Below are positions 54,471 to 64,000 of a DNA stretch of 64,000 nucleotides, piece by piece. Location of the stretch: positions 26,784,001-26,848,000 of the forward strand of contig CM114272.1 of NCBI GenBank assembly GCA_050084515.1, given 5' to 3'. This DNA comes from Blasia pusilla. Its lineage: Eukaryota; Marchantiophyta; Marchantiopsida; Blasiales. Numbering within the stretch: the stretch's first letter is position 1; every line of letters begins with the position of its first letter. Below the pieces are notes generated by a model, which did not search any database, had not been told where the DNA came from, and was given only the letters and a program-made list of their open reading frames with translations. A program made the position numbers and the translations under genes.

Positions 54471-55296
54471 TTCAGTGGGAGTCTTACCAACTCCAGCATG
54501 GACTACCACTGAAGGAGAAGGTGTACAAACACCAAGTATGATCACTCCAAGCACTTGTAAGAGTGCTAGTGTGATTCCAACAGATAGCCGTTTTCTTGTT
54601 GCTACACCAGAACAAGTTCAGAAAGAGCCACAGATTGTTCAAATAGAGTCCAACAACAAAACTCCAACAGAAGCAAGTGCTGGACCAAGAAGATCTGAAA
54701 GGTTTTCAAGGTAAGTGAAGGAATAAGATGCAGCCCGTCAGGAGTCATGCGCAAGGAATCCAGAGAAGGAGAAGTTAACTCGTGCATTATTGAGTCAACA
54801 AGAGAAGCATATCAATATTGAAGAACCCAAGACCTATGAAGATGCTCTCTCTGGAAACAGGCAGTTCGTTGGAAGGATGCAATGGAACAAGAGCTTGAAT
54901 CCATGAGGTTGAAATGATGGATAGTATGAAATTCAAGACTATGGTATCAAACCATGGATAGTTTTCTGATCAAAATAGGATTTCAAAGATCTGTAATGAC
55001 ACACAAATGTGTACATTCTGACAGATCAGGAATCTTTTGTTCAATTGACTCTATACGTAGATGATGCTGTACTGATTAGCAATTGTACACCATTGTTAAA
55101 ATCTGTCAAGGACTCGATGAAAAAAGAGTTTAGAATGACAAATCTGGGAGAAATCCATCATATCCTTCAAATGGAAGTAACTGGGAACAGAAAGGAAGGT
55201 TGGATTAGACTATCTCAAAGTAGGTATGTAAATAGTGTACTCGCAAGGTTTAAAATGTCTGACTGCAAACCTGTATATAACCCCTTGAGAGTGCCC
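54471..55296 (+). pseudogene. COP-F linker and reverse transcriptase
   Basis: A Ser/Thr/Pro-rich linker ends in RRSERFSR (54,475-54,714). The fingers of RT are mostly lost (EEPKTYEDAL, 54,820, and then a large deletion). The palm reads QLTLYVDDAVLISNC (about 55,040-55,085) with the copia YVDD intact. LGEIHHILQMEV and ISQSRY-like sequence (RLSQSRYVNSVLARFKMSDCKP) follow to 55,270. Confidence 0.82.
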
Positions 55297-55699
55297 TGCG
55301 AAATTACATTCTCTTACACCTTTTCGTACACAACTCTCTGAGCTGAGAAGCTGATTAAAGCAGCACTGAGTGTGCTTTGCTTGCCTGAGTGGATTGTGCT
55401 TCTGACCTCAGTAGTTCAGTGTGTTTCTGCTTACAGACTGAGAGGTCTGCTGACCTGAGGGGTTCAGTGAGTCGTGTGATGCAAGGTGTCTAGTAGTACT
55501 AACCTGAATGGTTGCTATTGAGATGTCTACTGCTGCTAACCTGAGTGGTTGCTATTGCACTAAGTGTGTTTGAGACTGGTAGGTAGTCTAGTGGTACAGG
55601 TTGTCTAGTGCTTTCCTCTACAATCTAACCTGAGTGGTTGCTATTGCACTAGTTGTGCTTGTAAGAGCTAGGTTGTAGATAAACTCTGATATTGTAACA
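55297..55699 (+). repeat. Insert with degenerate tandem repeats
   Basis: The insert separates RT from RNase H in COP-F. It contains at least six copies of a unit near CTGACCTGAGTGGTT (about 55,387-55,650). The last three extend to CTAACCTGAGTGGTTGCTAT. It begins TGCGAAATT and ends TTGTAACA. These TG...CA ends would fit a solo LTR, but no target duplication is visible. Confidence 0.55.
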
Positions 55700-56054
55700 T
55701 GTTTTCTTTGATGCTGATTGGGGAGGTGATCAGGATGATCCAACATCAACCTCTGCTTTATGTTCTTGTTAGGACACACAACTATATGCTGGGAAGCAAG
55801 AAGCAGAAATCTATTGCCCTATCCACTACTGAAGCAGAGTATATGTCTCTAACTAGAGCTCTCACAGAGGCAACTTGGTTGAGAAATTTTCTAGAGTGAG
55901 AGGGAATCAGCAAGGAAGGACTAAAATATATTGTGATAACCAAAGTGCTATTGCCTTATTAGATAGAACAAGATCTAGTAAGAGGACAAAACACATCAAC
56001 ATTTAGTATCATTTTATTAGGGAGATGGTACAAAGGGGATTGATACAAGTAGTA
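55700..56054 (+). pseudogene. COP-F RNase H
   Basis: Copia RNase H: a shifted DADWGG block near 55,712, GSKKQKSIALSTTEAEYMSL (about 55,795-55,850), TEATWLRNFLE, then CDNQSAI in a shifted frame, and RGLIQV at the COP-E insertion point. The tail of COP-F resumes at 63,966. Confidence 0.85.
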
Positions 56055-56474
56055 TGTAAGAATGTCAGTGTGAAACTAGACATTGTGTAATGATTAGAAT
56101 AAATCTGAGAAAGCATTCATACAGACCAGTGGAAGGTGATCCCTGAAAGGGGATGTCTCCTGAATCCGTGACTGTTCGGTGAGACTTGTGTGGATGCTCC
56201 ACTCCTGGATTAGTATTGAGCTCACACGGATTGAGTTCTGTGACCCCGTTCTATCTGGGGTAGCCAACCAGGAGGTGGGTTCGCTCGGGTGAGGATTTGA
56301 AGTCTTCTTGACGGACCATTTTGGGGGAGGGTAATGTCTACGAACTTGAGATGTCTCGTGCACAAGAGAAACGTGATGCAGGAATCTTTCCTGTGAATGT
56401 GCATCACCAGAGTTCTTGTAGACCTGCATGATAATGTGCTAAATGCATGTCAACCTGCTCACAAATTTCCAACA
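56055..56474 (+). repeat. COP-E 5' LTR
   Basis: It starts TGTAAGAATGTCAGTGTG and ends AATTTCCAACA. About 420 bases, very similar to 63,555-63,965. Confidence 0.9.
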
Positions 56475-56486
56475 TGGTATCAGAGC
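56475..56486 (+). promoter_or_regulatory. COP-E primer-binding site (tRNA-iMet)
   Basis: TGGTATCAGAGC directly follows the LTR, without a spacer. Confidence 0.93.
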
Positions 56487-57000
56487 GCGTTGGTACGAGG
56501 TGCAATTGTGACACGAGGTCCAATTATGACGGGCTGATGATCGCCCTCAGTGCATCCGAAGTCCTCTGAGTGAGCAGCGTCAATGATTGGGGTCAAGAAA
56601 GTGCAGCGCCATACAAGCCTGACTTCACGGAACGCAGCAGGAAGTTCTGATTCCGTCCCAGTAAACAAGAACTACAAACTTGCGTATTCAAGTCATCTTT
56701 GAATACGAAGTTCCTCTTGCGTATTCTCGTAACTTCCGCACTGAAGTCTGAATACGAATTTCTTCCCGCGTGGTGCAGTCCAGCCCTGCCCAGCCCAGTG
56801 CAGCGCTGTCAATAAGAAATGGCGGCGTTGGGAGAGACAATTTGGTGAGAAATTCCAGCAATTGGTTTTCTATACGAAGCCTGGCCTTGTATACAGGCAA
56901 AATTGTTGAGAAATTGGAACACTTGGACCCTCAATTGGAAGCGTCTTTGTGTTAACCGGAGTCATCTGAACAGGAGACGATTTAATCTTCTGGGTCAGGA

Positions 57001-57810
57001 TGCCTCCATATGTTGATGTCAGGAAGGTCAGCACCAAATTCAATGGCACCCACTTTGCGCAGTGGAAACATCGGGTGAAATTGGACCTGATGGCCGATCA
57101 GAACTGAGCAATTGTTGACGGAATTCTCCCACGACCTGTCACACCTCCATCCACCCCTGGAGGCACGCCGGGCATAATAACGCTGGTTTGGCGTGGGATG
57201 TCAAGAATGTTCAAGCTTTGTCCAAGCTTTGTCCTTAATCTGCAATAGTCTTGAAGTGGAATTGGTGACCTATATCACAGGCTTCGACAAGGCAAGCGAA
57301 GCCTGGGTACACCTGTGTACTATGTTCCAGGCACGAGACCATGTATCTCGTATGCACCTTAAGGACCGCATGTCCTTCAAGATGAGGGAAGGTGACTGTA
57401 CAAACGCACGTACAGGTCCTTAAGAGCATCATCGACCAACTTGCTGCAGGAAGCTATGTTGTGGATGATGAGGGTGCTGTGCTTGCATTGATGAAAAGCA
57501 TGCCGGGGAGCTACAGACCGTTCGTGTCCTCTCGGCGTAGCCATGCGAACCTGACCCTCCAGGTTCTCTTCAATTTTTTTTACTTCAAGAAGAGATTTTG
57601 CAGAATGCTGTCAAGGGGGTTGATTCTTCATCAACAGTCCTTACGGCGAAAACTTCAACACATGTTCCAACACTAGACCAGGTACGAAGAGAAGTTGCTC
57701 TTCTCTTGGATAAGAAACTTGGGAGGAAGGATGTGTTCAGGAAGCAGAAGTCTCCCAAGAACTCTACGAACTATGGACAGGCAGGAAGCCTGATCTTAGT
57801 CACCTGAGAC
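57001..57810 (+). pseudogene. COP-E gag
   Basis: The start MPPYVDVRKVSTKFNGTHF with AQWKHRVKLDLM is typical of copia gag (UBN2-type). A stop and frame changes near 57,105-57,190 lead to NSLEVELVTYITGFDKASEAW, then MHLKDRMSFKMREGD and, shifted, THVQVLKSIIDQLAAG and MPGSYRPFVSS. No zinc knuckle or protease is visible. After about 57,760 the sequence jumps to the end of integrase. Confidence 0.83.
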
Positions 57811-58440
57811 AATTCGGGTGCACCGCCTGTGATATAGTCTACGAGGATTCTATCACAGGAGTGCATACTCCTCGGATATGGAGAAGAAGTCAAAGCATTT
57901 AGCCTTGAAAGAAAAGGAGATAAGAGGATTATCCTTGAGAGGGATGTCTGGTGCCCTTCATTAACACACGAATGAAGAAAGCTGCTACACATGCAGCTGT
58001 GAAAGCACCCCCAGCAAGTGGGAGTTATGAATCAAATAGTCAAACTCCCAGTATCACGGGTCCTGTGTCTACAGAGCCAGGATCCAGTTCTGGTGGGCCA
58101 GTGTAAGCTCAAGTTGTAAACACAACTACTCCACCGAAGACTTACCAAAAGAAGAAAGGGAGAATTCCTGAGCATGGCAACCCCACACATGCTCAGGATG
58201 CACTTACACCAAACCCAGCATCTGAACCACGTAGAAGTGGTAGAAGTGGTAGAAGAAGAACAAAACCTCTTCAGTACGATGCTGCAAAAGGGAGACATGT
58301 TCCACATTACCAAGCCACGTTTATTTCTGACGGTGGGAATCTTGCCGATCCTCAGACATTGGAAGCAGCCATGCCACGGCAAGATGCGCCCAAGTGGGCA
58401 GAGGCAATTCAGAGTGATCTGAGATCACTCGAAAAGAATA
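57770..58440 (+). pseudogene. COP-E integrase end and linker
   Basis: TPYELW-like and DLSHLRQFGCTACDIVY (about 57,768-57,835, shifted frame) mark the copia integrase C-terminal region. A long Pro/Ser/Thr-rich linker with RRSGRSGRR follows. The catalytic core of integrase and all of protease are missing, so a deletion joined gag to this point. Confidence 0.75.
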
Positions 58441-59275
58441 ATACATGGACTTTTAGTGATCCTCCAAAAGGGAAGAAGCCGTTAAAGTGTAAGTAGATCT
58501 TTAAGACCAAATTCAATGCAGATGGCACCGTTGAGAGGTATAAGGCGAGGCTCATCGCAAAGGGTTACTCCCAAGTGTATGGTATTGATTACACCGATAC
58601 CTTCTCACCAGTAGTCAGGATCACATCCATCAGAGCAATACTGGCTCTTGCTGCTCAATTTGACCTCTTGGTCAAGCAAATGGATGTGAAGACAGCTTTT
58701 CTGAACGGTGTGCTTCATGATATTTAGAGATGCCAGAAGGATTGATTGATCCCAAGCATCCAAACAGAGTCTGCAAATTGAGCAAAGCAAAGCCTTCTAC
58801 AGATTGAAACGAGCTTTTAGACTCTGGTTTCAAAGGACTGATTCCTATCTCTTTGAGATTGGATTCAAGGCGACAACTGCTGATCAGAATTTGTATTTCA
58901 TCAGATCCAAAGAGCAGTATGTGATATTGGCTCTATATGTTGATGATACCGTCATTGTCAGCAATGATCAGAATGCCGACTACAGGGTAAAGTGTTTGTT
59001 GAGTCAGTAATTTGAAATGAAAGACCAGGGAGAGATCCAGCAGTGCCTTGGAATGGGAATTAGAAGGAACAAGGAAGAAGGCTGGATTCTCATTGATCAG
59101 AGAAGATATATCTCCGAGGTCTTGAAGAAGTTTCAGATGGAGGATTGCAAGCCAATCTCCACCCCGATGGAAACTGGAAGGAAACTAACTAAAGAGGACT
59201 GCCCTGAAACTGATGATGAGAAGGCTGAAATGGCTAATGTGCCATATCAGAGTGCAGTCGGGAGCCTTATGTGAG
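58395..59275 (+). pseudogene. COP-E reverse transcriptase
   Basis: Classical copia RT: NNTWTFSDPPKGKKPLKCK, stop, [54 protein letters not shown] (58,435-58,720), then after frame changes ALYVDDTVIVSND (about 58,930-58,970), QGEIQQCLGMGIRR and DQRRYISEVLKKF. In-frame stops lie near 58,495 and 59,008-59,010. The LPQGF-type block is lost in a small deletion near 58,725-58,800. Confidence 0.9.
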
Positions 59276-59782
59276 CCATGATCTGCACCAGACATGACTT
59301 GTCATATGCAGTTGGCAATGTTGCCCTATAAATGCACAATCCTGGACTTGAGCACTGGAAGGCAGTTAAAAGGATTATGCGATTTCTAAAAGGGACATTG
59401 AACAGATCTATAATGTATCAGAAATCTGCAAATTTTGATGATCTTGTGGGATACTCTAATGCTGATTGGGCAGGAGATTTTGATTCAAGGAGATCAACTT
59501 CAGGAAATTGTTTTCTGTTAAGTAATGGCTGTATCAGCTGGAACTCTAAGCTGCAGAGAAGTGTTGCTTTATCGAGCACTGAAGCTGAGTACGCAGCTCT
59601 GACGAGAGCCGCAACCGAAGACATTTGGTTACAGAGATTGCTTGGAGACATTGGTTTCAAGCAAGGAGCTACTGTAATTCATTGTGATATTCAAAGCTAT
59701 TGCTTTGATTGATGCACAGAAGTTTCATGACAGGATGAAACATGTGGAGATCCACCATCACTTTTTCCGCGACAAAGTAAGA
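59276..59782 (+). pseudogene. COP-E RNase H
   Basis: HWKAVKRIMRFLKGTLN, GYSNADWAGDFDSRRSTSG and SVALSSTEAEYAAL form the copia RNase H. A frame change near 59,690 gives the shifted DNQSAI-like segment and HHHFFRDKVRE at the LINE insertion point. The last 20 codons (FCPTASMVADIFTKALPG) lie beyond the LINE at 63,428-63,490. Confidence 0.9.
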
Positions 59783-59929
59783 GAATGAATGAATGAATAG
59801 ATTTATTGTCCTCGGGGACCCCACAGGGCCATGGGACTTAGTATTGAGACTTAACAACAATTTTGGAGAGAAAGCAAGCACCAGCGGGGGCCTAAGGGGT
59901 CCTCAGAGCCAGGTGAGTGTCCCTGGTCT

Positions 59930-62867
59930 TCACACAACTATGCAAGAATTTAGCAATCTGAGTCTGATTGTGCCTAGCCATGAACGGTGAGTCTGATTGT
60001 GCCTAGCCATGAACGGGAGGACCCTGGGAGCCTGGTGAACAAAGAGATCCGGGAAGTCAAGCCTAATGTGATCGTGAAAGGTGCAGTCGAAGAGGTAGTG
60101 ATGTTCATCATCAAAAAGCCCCGAGTTGCAAAATCTACATAATCTGTCCTCCCTTTTCTTCAGTGAGAATTTTCCTTTCTCAATCTCCAGGTCAGTAGAG
60201 CCACATCTGAATCTCGCTAATGTATGACGTAACTTAGTGGGAATGGGGGCAGAGATGTAGGAGGCTTGCTGCATGGATCTGCAGTTGTTCATGAGGGTGT
60301 GGTAGCGCCTCATTCTTTCACCATTTTTGTTAGAGGAATTCCCCCTACTTTCCCAGAGACGCTGGTGTCGGCCCCAGTTCATGGCCTGCATTGATCTTGT
60401 TGCGACTCCCATTGGCTCTCCATTGGTTGTTGGATTTGAGTTGCACCCCCAGGTATATGTACTCACCCACAATCTCAATGATCTCCCTTCTCATTCCCTG
60501 GCTGAAGGTGAAAGTGTGTGACCGCTGCGCCGTAGGGAGCTGTGATCCAAAGATGATTATCTTCGTTTTCAGCAAGTTGACTTCCATGCCCGATTTGTTG
60601 CAGAAGCTTGAAAGTGCATTCAGGTAAAGTTGGAGCCCATGTGCTGTTCTAGACATCAGAACTTTATCATCTGCATACAGGAGCAGGGGGATGAGGCAGT
60701 GTGCTAGCTCTGGTGGATCTCCATTCACTCCAGAAAGCACCTCTTCAAGTTCGTCAATGTAGAGCCCAAACAATGTAGGTGAGAGGGGGCATACTTGTTT
60801 GACTCCGGTGTTGGAAGATAAAGTTTCAGATCTGCCCCTCTTAGTGGCAATCTGTGCAAACACCTGAGCATATGAAACCTTGATTGCTGTAAGTTGTTGT
60901 GGTGGGACACCCAACTCTTCAAGTCGTTTCCAAAGAAGCGCCCTTGGGACTCTGTCAAAGGCACTCTTGAAGTCTACAAAACAGCAGAACAATTTACCGG
61001 GCTTGTGACCAATTCTCGACTTGGAAGTTTCTTCAATCAGTACCCGGAGTGTGAGAAGGTGATCCAGGGTGCTATGTGAGTGTCAGAAACCTGCTTGTCC
61101 TCTGGCTTGCACCTTCTTTTCTTCAGCCCAGTCGCTGATTTTCCTTTCTAGCAGTAGCCCATACAACTTGGCCATGAGGGAGCTCACCATGATTGTTCTG
61201 TAGTTGGATGGTATCATTGGGTCTCCAGCCTTGAAGAGTGGGTAGATCGTATTCATTTGCCATTCTGGTGGGAAGCCCTGTTGAACTGCAGTATTGAACA
61301 TTCTGGTGAGGGTTGGGCCAACTGCCTCACTTGCGAATTTGAACATTTGAGTCTGGCACCCCAGGCCATCCGCTGGTTTGTTATGTAGCCTTTTGATTCC
61401 TGATGTGACATCGTCAATGGTGAAGAGGTCCGGTAGATCCTGAAGCCCATTCGGCCAGGGGTCGGTGGGAGCGGCAGTGTTGGAGTGGTAAAGTTGGGTA
61501 CCATACGTGGTCCAGATCTGTAGATCCTGGAGTGGAATGATGTTCTGTCTATTCCTGAGTATTCTCCAGAATTTGGCCGATTGGTATTTCATCTGTTCTG
61601 TGAACTCTGTGATCTTGATGGCAATGTATTTGTGTTCCTTCCTACGTACCAATCGTTTGTAAGTTTTCTGCAACAATCGAGTGCGTGGAGAGTGTGGATC
61701 CTCCCTCAGCCGGTGATTCAGCTCCCTGCGGGCCTCTTTGCAGTCCTTGTCAAACCAGGGTTGGGAGAAGAACGTAGAAGTGGATCTAATGTGTTTGCCT
61801 CCAGACAGTTGGAAAGGTAGGACTTTTCTGCAACATTGATGTAGGATGTCGCTGAACTCAGTCGTGTTCACTGTGGGTGAGCACTCTGTAAGAGCCTTGT
61901 TGACGAGTGTGATGAGTTCATCTTTCTTTTCCTGAAGGAAAGTGTATTGACATTTGGTCGGCAGGGTTAATTTTTCTGCAGCCTCTGGGATGGTTTTGGA
62001 GACCATGATGTCAAAGTAGAGTGGTTCATGATCAGATTCTAGAACGGGTGTGACCTGCACATTGGCAACCAGATGTGGTAGTTGATGTACTTCCCCAATC
62101 AGGTAGTCAACCACTGATGTCGAGGTTTCTCTGTTGGAGTCAGAGTGTCCAATGGAAGTGCGACCTCCTGACTGTGGCCACATAGCCATGCCATTGGCGA
62201 GTACCAAACAATGTGTTGAGCAAAGTTGGAGAAGTTTCTCTCCATTGGCTGTTTTTTCCTTGTCCACTGAGTTGCGCTGCATGTGTGGGTAGAATACATC
62301 TCTGAGACACCCATCAGCCGACTGAGTATCAATCCCTTCCATGTTGGTGTTGTTTGACATGTAGATTGGAGCTTGAGTGTTCGCCGTTCTCCCGTTGAAA
62401 TCTCCTCCCAGGAGGATATTTCCCCTGTGCATGTGGTGCTCAATAGATGTAGAGAGAGCCTCATATGGGAATTCTCTTTTGATCACAGTGGGACTGAAGT
62501 AGCAAACAGCAATGAGGAGATCTTTCTGTAACCCCACTTCTTTGTTGACCTTGATCCAGAGGAAGTGTTTCTCCTCATCAATGTCGGCTATGGAGACAAA
62601 AGGTTGTAACCATGGTGCTACCAAGCATGCCAGGCCACCGTGTCCTTTGCTTTTGCTGTTTGTGAGTGGGCTGTGGGTAGCAAAAACCTGGAAGTCCTCT
62701 GTGTTGGGAATGCGGTTGGAATCATGTTCATGTGTTTCAGCAAAAAAGATAAGGTCCAGTTTTGTGCCCAGATATGTAATGCCATTGCCTCTGGACCAGA
62801 ATGGTCCTCCACAATTGTGAAAAACTGCCTGAATGGATGGGTTGGTAATATACTTCCCATCCTCCAT
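59930..62867 (-). pseudogene. LINE ORF2: endonuclease and reverse transcriptase
   Basis: A 594-codon open frame (62,867-61,083) begins with an apurinic-type endonuclease: LDLIFFAETHEHD, LLGGDFNGRTA, SVVDYLIGE and ESDHEPLYF. It continues into RT block 0-2 (FPPEWQMNTIYPLFKAGD, IPSNYRTIMVSS). It ends at a TGA (61,085-61,083) just after QARGQAGF, where related LINEs keep an Arg-rich start of the next block, so a CGA-to-TGA change is likely. The same frame continues: FCCFVDFKSAFDRVP, GVKQVCPLSPTLFGLY and LLLYADDKVLMS (about 60,665). A frameshift near 60,400 leads to a C-terminal zinc motif, CRFCNSGLFDDEHHYLFDC (about 60,140-60,085). The enzyme nicks target DNA and copies LINE RNA. Two lesions only, so the insertion is fairly young. 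Confidence 0.9.
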
Positions 62868-62984
62868 TCCCTATAGGGAGGTCTTGTCATGGAGGTTTGT
62901 CACCTCCAAGTCCTGGTTCCGAGTTGTAGAATTGCTAATTCCCTGGTTGGAATCCGAGTTTTCGCTCATTGCCCCTCCTGTTTG

Positions 62985-63420
62985 TCATGTTGGTGCTGCA
63001 TTTTTGTTTCTCCTAGGTACTGGTGTCGTGGCCTTTCCTTCCCTGAGTTCACTCCAAAGACCGTTGTTGCGGGCAGCCAGAACCTTCTCCCTTTCAATAG
63101 GGAGTGCTGCTCTTTGCTTGGTGGTCAGATCTGGGAAGATACGGATAGCAGATCCTTTCAGGACTGCTTTACTGCGGAGAATGGCCAACCTCATTTCCAT
63201 CGCCGGTCCCCGTTGTGAGGGATCAAATTGTACCAACATTGGTGCTGGTCGGTCCCCTGTTCCTTTCCCAAGTCTGATCCCTGTGAAGGTGACTGTTGGT
63301 GTGACCCCGAGAGTCGTGAAGACCTTCTCTTGCAAAACTGAATTACAGTCTTCTTCCTTGGAAAAGTGCAGTCCCATGATAACTAAATTGAGTTCTCTGG
63401 TTTTCCTATCCTGGAGACAT
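62985..63420 (-). pseudogene. LINE ORF1 C-terminal part
   Basis: The minus-strand frame (about 63,420-62,985) contains NLVIMGLHFSKEED, GDRPAPMLVQFDPSQRG, and IRIFPDLTTKQRAAL with IEREKVLAARNNG. This is the RRM and C-terminal domain pattern of L1 ORF1 RNA-binding chaperones (Transposase_22 type). The N-terminal coiled coil is missing because the insertion is 5'-truncated. ORF2 starts about 118 bases downstream. Confidence 0.75.
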
Positions 63421-63427
63421 CAAAGTT

Positions 63428-63554
63428 GAATTCTGCCCTACTGCAAGCATGGTCGCGGATATATTCACCAAGGCATTACCGGGGGCCTAGCACAAAGATT
63501 TGTGTTTGAGACTACAAAATAAAGCCAGATTTGAACTAAGTCATTAAGTGGGAG
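63428..63554 (+). pseudogene. COP-E end of pol and polypurine tract
   Basis: VEFCPTASMVADIFTKALPG and a stop resume the COP-E frame. AAGTGGGAG (63,546-63,554) directly before the LTR is a short polypurine tract. Confidence 0.85.
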
Positions 63555-63965
63555 TGTAAGAATGTCAGTGTGAAACTAGACATAGTTTAATGACTAGTAT
63601 AAATCTGATAAAGCATTCATGCAGGCCAGTGGAAGGTGATCCCTGAAAGAGGATGTCTCCTGAATCCGTGACTGTTTGGTGAGACTTGTGTGCATGCTCC
63701 ACTCCTGGATTAGTATTGAGCTCACACGGATTGAGTTCTGTAACCCCTGGGGGTCGCCGCCAACCATGGTGGGTTCGCTCCGGTGAGCATTTGTCGTCTT
63801 CTGACGGATCATTTTGGAGGAGGGTGATGTCTACCAACTTGAGATGTCTCGTGGACAAGAGTGACGTGATGCAGGAATATTTCCTGTGAGTGCATCACAA
63901 GAGTTCTTGTAGACCTGCATGATAATGTGCTAAATGCATGTCAACCTGCTCACGAATTCCGAACA
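63555..63965 (+). repeat. COP-E 3' LTR
   Basis: It starts TGTAAGAATGTCAGTGTG and ends ATTCCGAACA. It differs from the 5' LTR by scattered substitutions and a few small indels. Confidence 0.9.
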
Positions 63966-64000
63966 AAGTAGATTGTGACACCCATGATATGGTGGCAGAT
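63966..64000 (+). pseudogene. COP-F end of pol (window edge)
   Basis: QVDCDTHDMVAD in frame with the RGLIQV end at 56,050 gives the conserved MVAD-x-LTK region of copia pol. The element continues beyond the window. Confidence 0.75.

Larger units (their letters stand above)
59783..63420 (-). mobile_element. L1-type LINE, 5'-truncated, with ATTC-repeat tail
   Basis: The minus-strand element reads from about 63,420 (inside ORF1) to 59,783. It ends not in poly(A) but in a short ATTC repeat: on the plus strand GAATGAATGAATGAATAG at 59,783-59,800. AATAAA (plus TTTATT, 59,801-59,806) precedes the tail. It split COP-E between RNase H and the end of pol. CAAAGT occurs close to both ends (59,773 and 63,421) and may be a short target duplication. 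Confidence 0.85.
56055..63965 (+). mobile_element. COP-E: Ty1/copia element with nested LINE
   Basis: LTRs at 56,055-56,474 and 63,555-63,965 flank a copia element that carries a 3.6-kb LINE. The flanks are TAGTA before and AAGTA after, an imperfect 5-base duplication. COP-F coding sequence reads up to QV before and on from QVDCDTHDMVAD after, showing the insertion target. Confidence 0.9.

Noticed and set aside
1-64000. tRNA genes, CRISPR arrays, phage or plasmid features
   Set aside because: No cloverleaf, no regularly spaced repeats and no bacterial gene order were seen. The tRNA-like matches are primer-binding sites next to LTRs.

Overview
This window looks like nuclear DNA of a large, repeat-rich streptophyte genome (a charophyte alga or an early-diverging land plant would fit; the species cannot be read from the sequence). 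The reasons are Ty3 and Ty1 LTR retrotransposons primed by initiator tRNA-Met or tRNA-Asp, L1-type LINEs, GT-AG introns, and only one recognisable cellular gene. Almost all coding sequence is decayed transposon. There is no rRNA array, no CRISPR and no bacterial-style operon. Family names below (DP, CHR, ASP, COP-E, COP-F) are labels I assigned.

The dominant family, DP, is a Ty3-type element with two unusual domains. One is a C5-cytosine DNA methyltransferase (DNMT) module, present in two copies (about 7.93-9.14 kb and 21.6-22.4 kb, both minus strand). The other is a PHD finger that follows the integrase (9.76-9.87 kb plus; 10.95-11.16 kb minus; split at 27.5-27.7/34.24-34.4 kb minus; a remnant at 38.3-38.5 kb). 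No copy is complete. Overlapping copies suggest the ancestral order gag (two CCHC knuckles) - protease - DNMT - RT - RNase H - integrase - PHD - LTR. This putative methylation writer plus chromatin reader on one retroelement is the most interesting content of the window.

Layout. 0-10.2 kb holds a mosaic of DP pieces in both orientations, an unexplained leader with a 5S-rRNA-like stretch, and a 130-bp-armed inverted repeat. 10.2-22.4 kb holds a minus-strand DP element (LTR piece, PHD, integrase, RNase H, RT, DNMT). It is split in RNase H by a nearly full-length chromovirus, CHR-1 (12,798-20,186), flanked by the target-site duplication GTAAA. 22.4-25.5 kb holds the 5' part of ASP-1, a Ty3 element with a tRNA-Asp primer site and a 466-codon gag frame. 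25.5-36.7 kb holds DP LTR/leader and DP pol on the minus strand, split in the PHD finger by CHR-2 (27,677-34,240). 36.7-44.2 kb holds plus-strand DP pol, a CHR LTR scrap, DP LTR/leader and gag, and a deleted ASP-2. 44.2-47.6 kb holds unassigned frames, a perfect 26-bp hairpin and two LINE fragments.

48.2-51.0 kb (minus) holds the last four exons of a MORC-type gene: the end of the region before CW, a CW zinc finger, and an acidic then basic tail. A COP-F-type LTR sits in one intron. Upstream exons are not found, so the preceding intron exceeds 12.9 kb if the gene is intact. From 51.2 kb to the end is a nest of Ty1/copia elements. COP-F (LTR at 52,950) is interrupted by COP-E (56,055-63,965), which is itself interrupted by an L1-type LINE (59,783-63,420, minus) that ends in an ATTC repeat tail. 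COP-F resumes at 63,966.

Every transposon frame carries stops or frameshifts, so none of the copies here appears autonomous as read.
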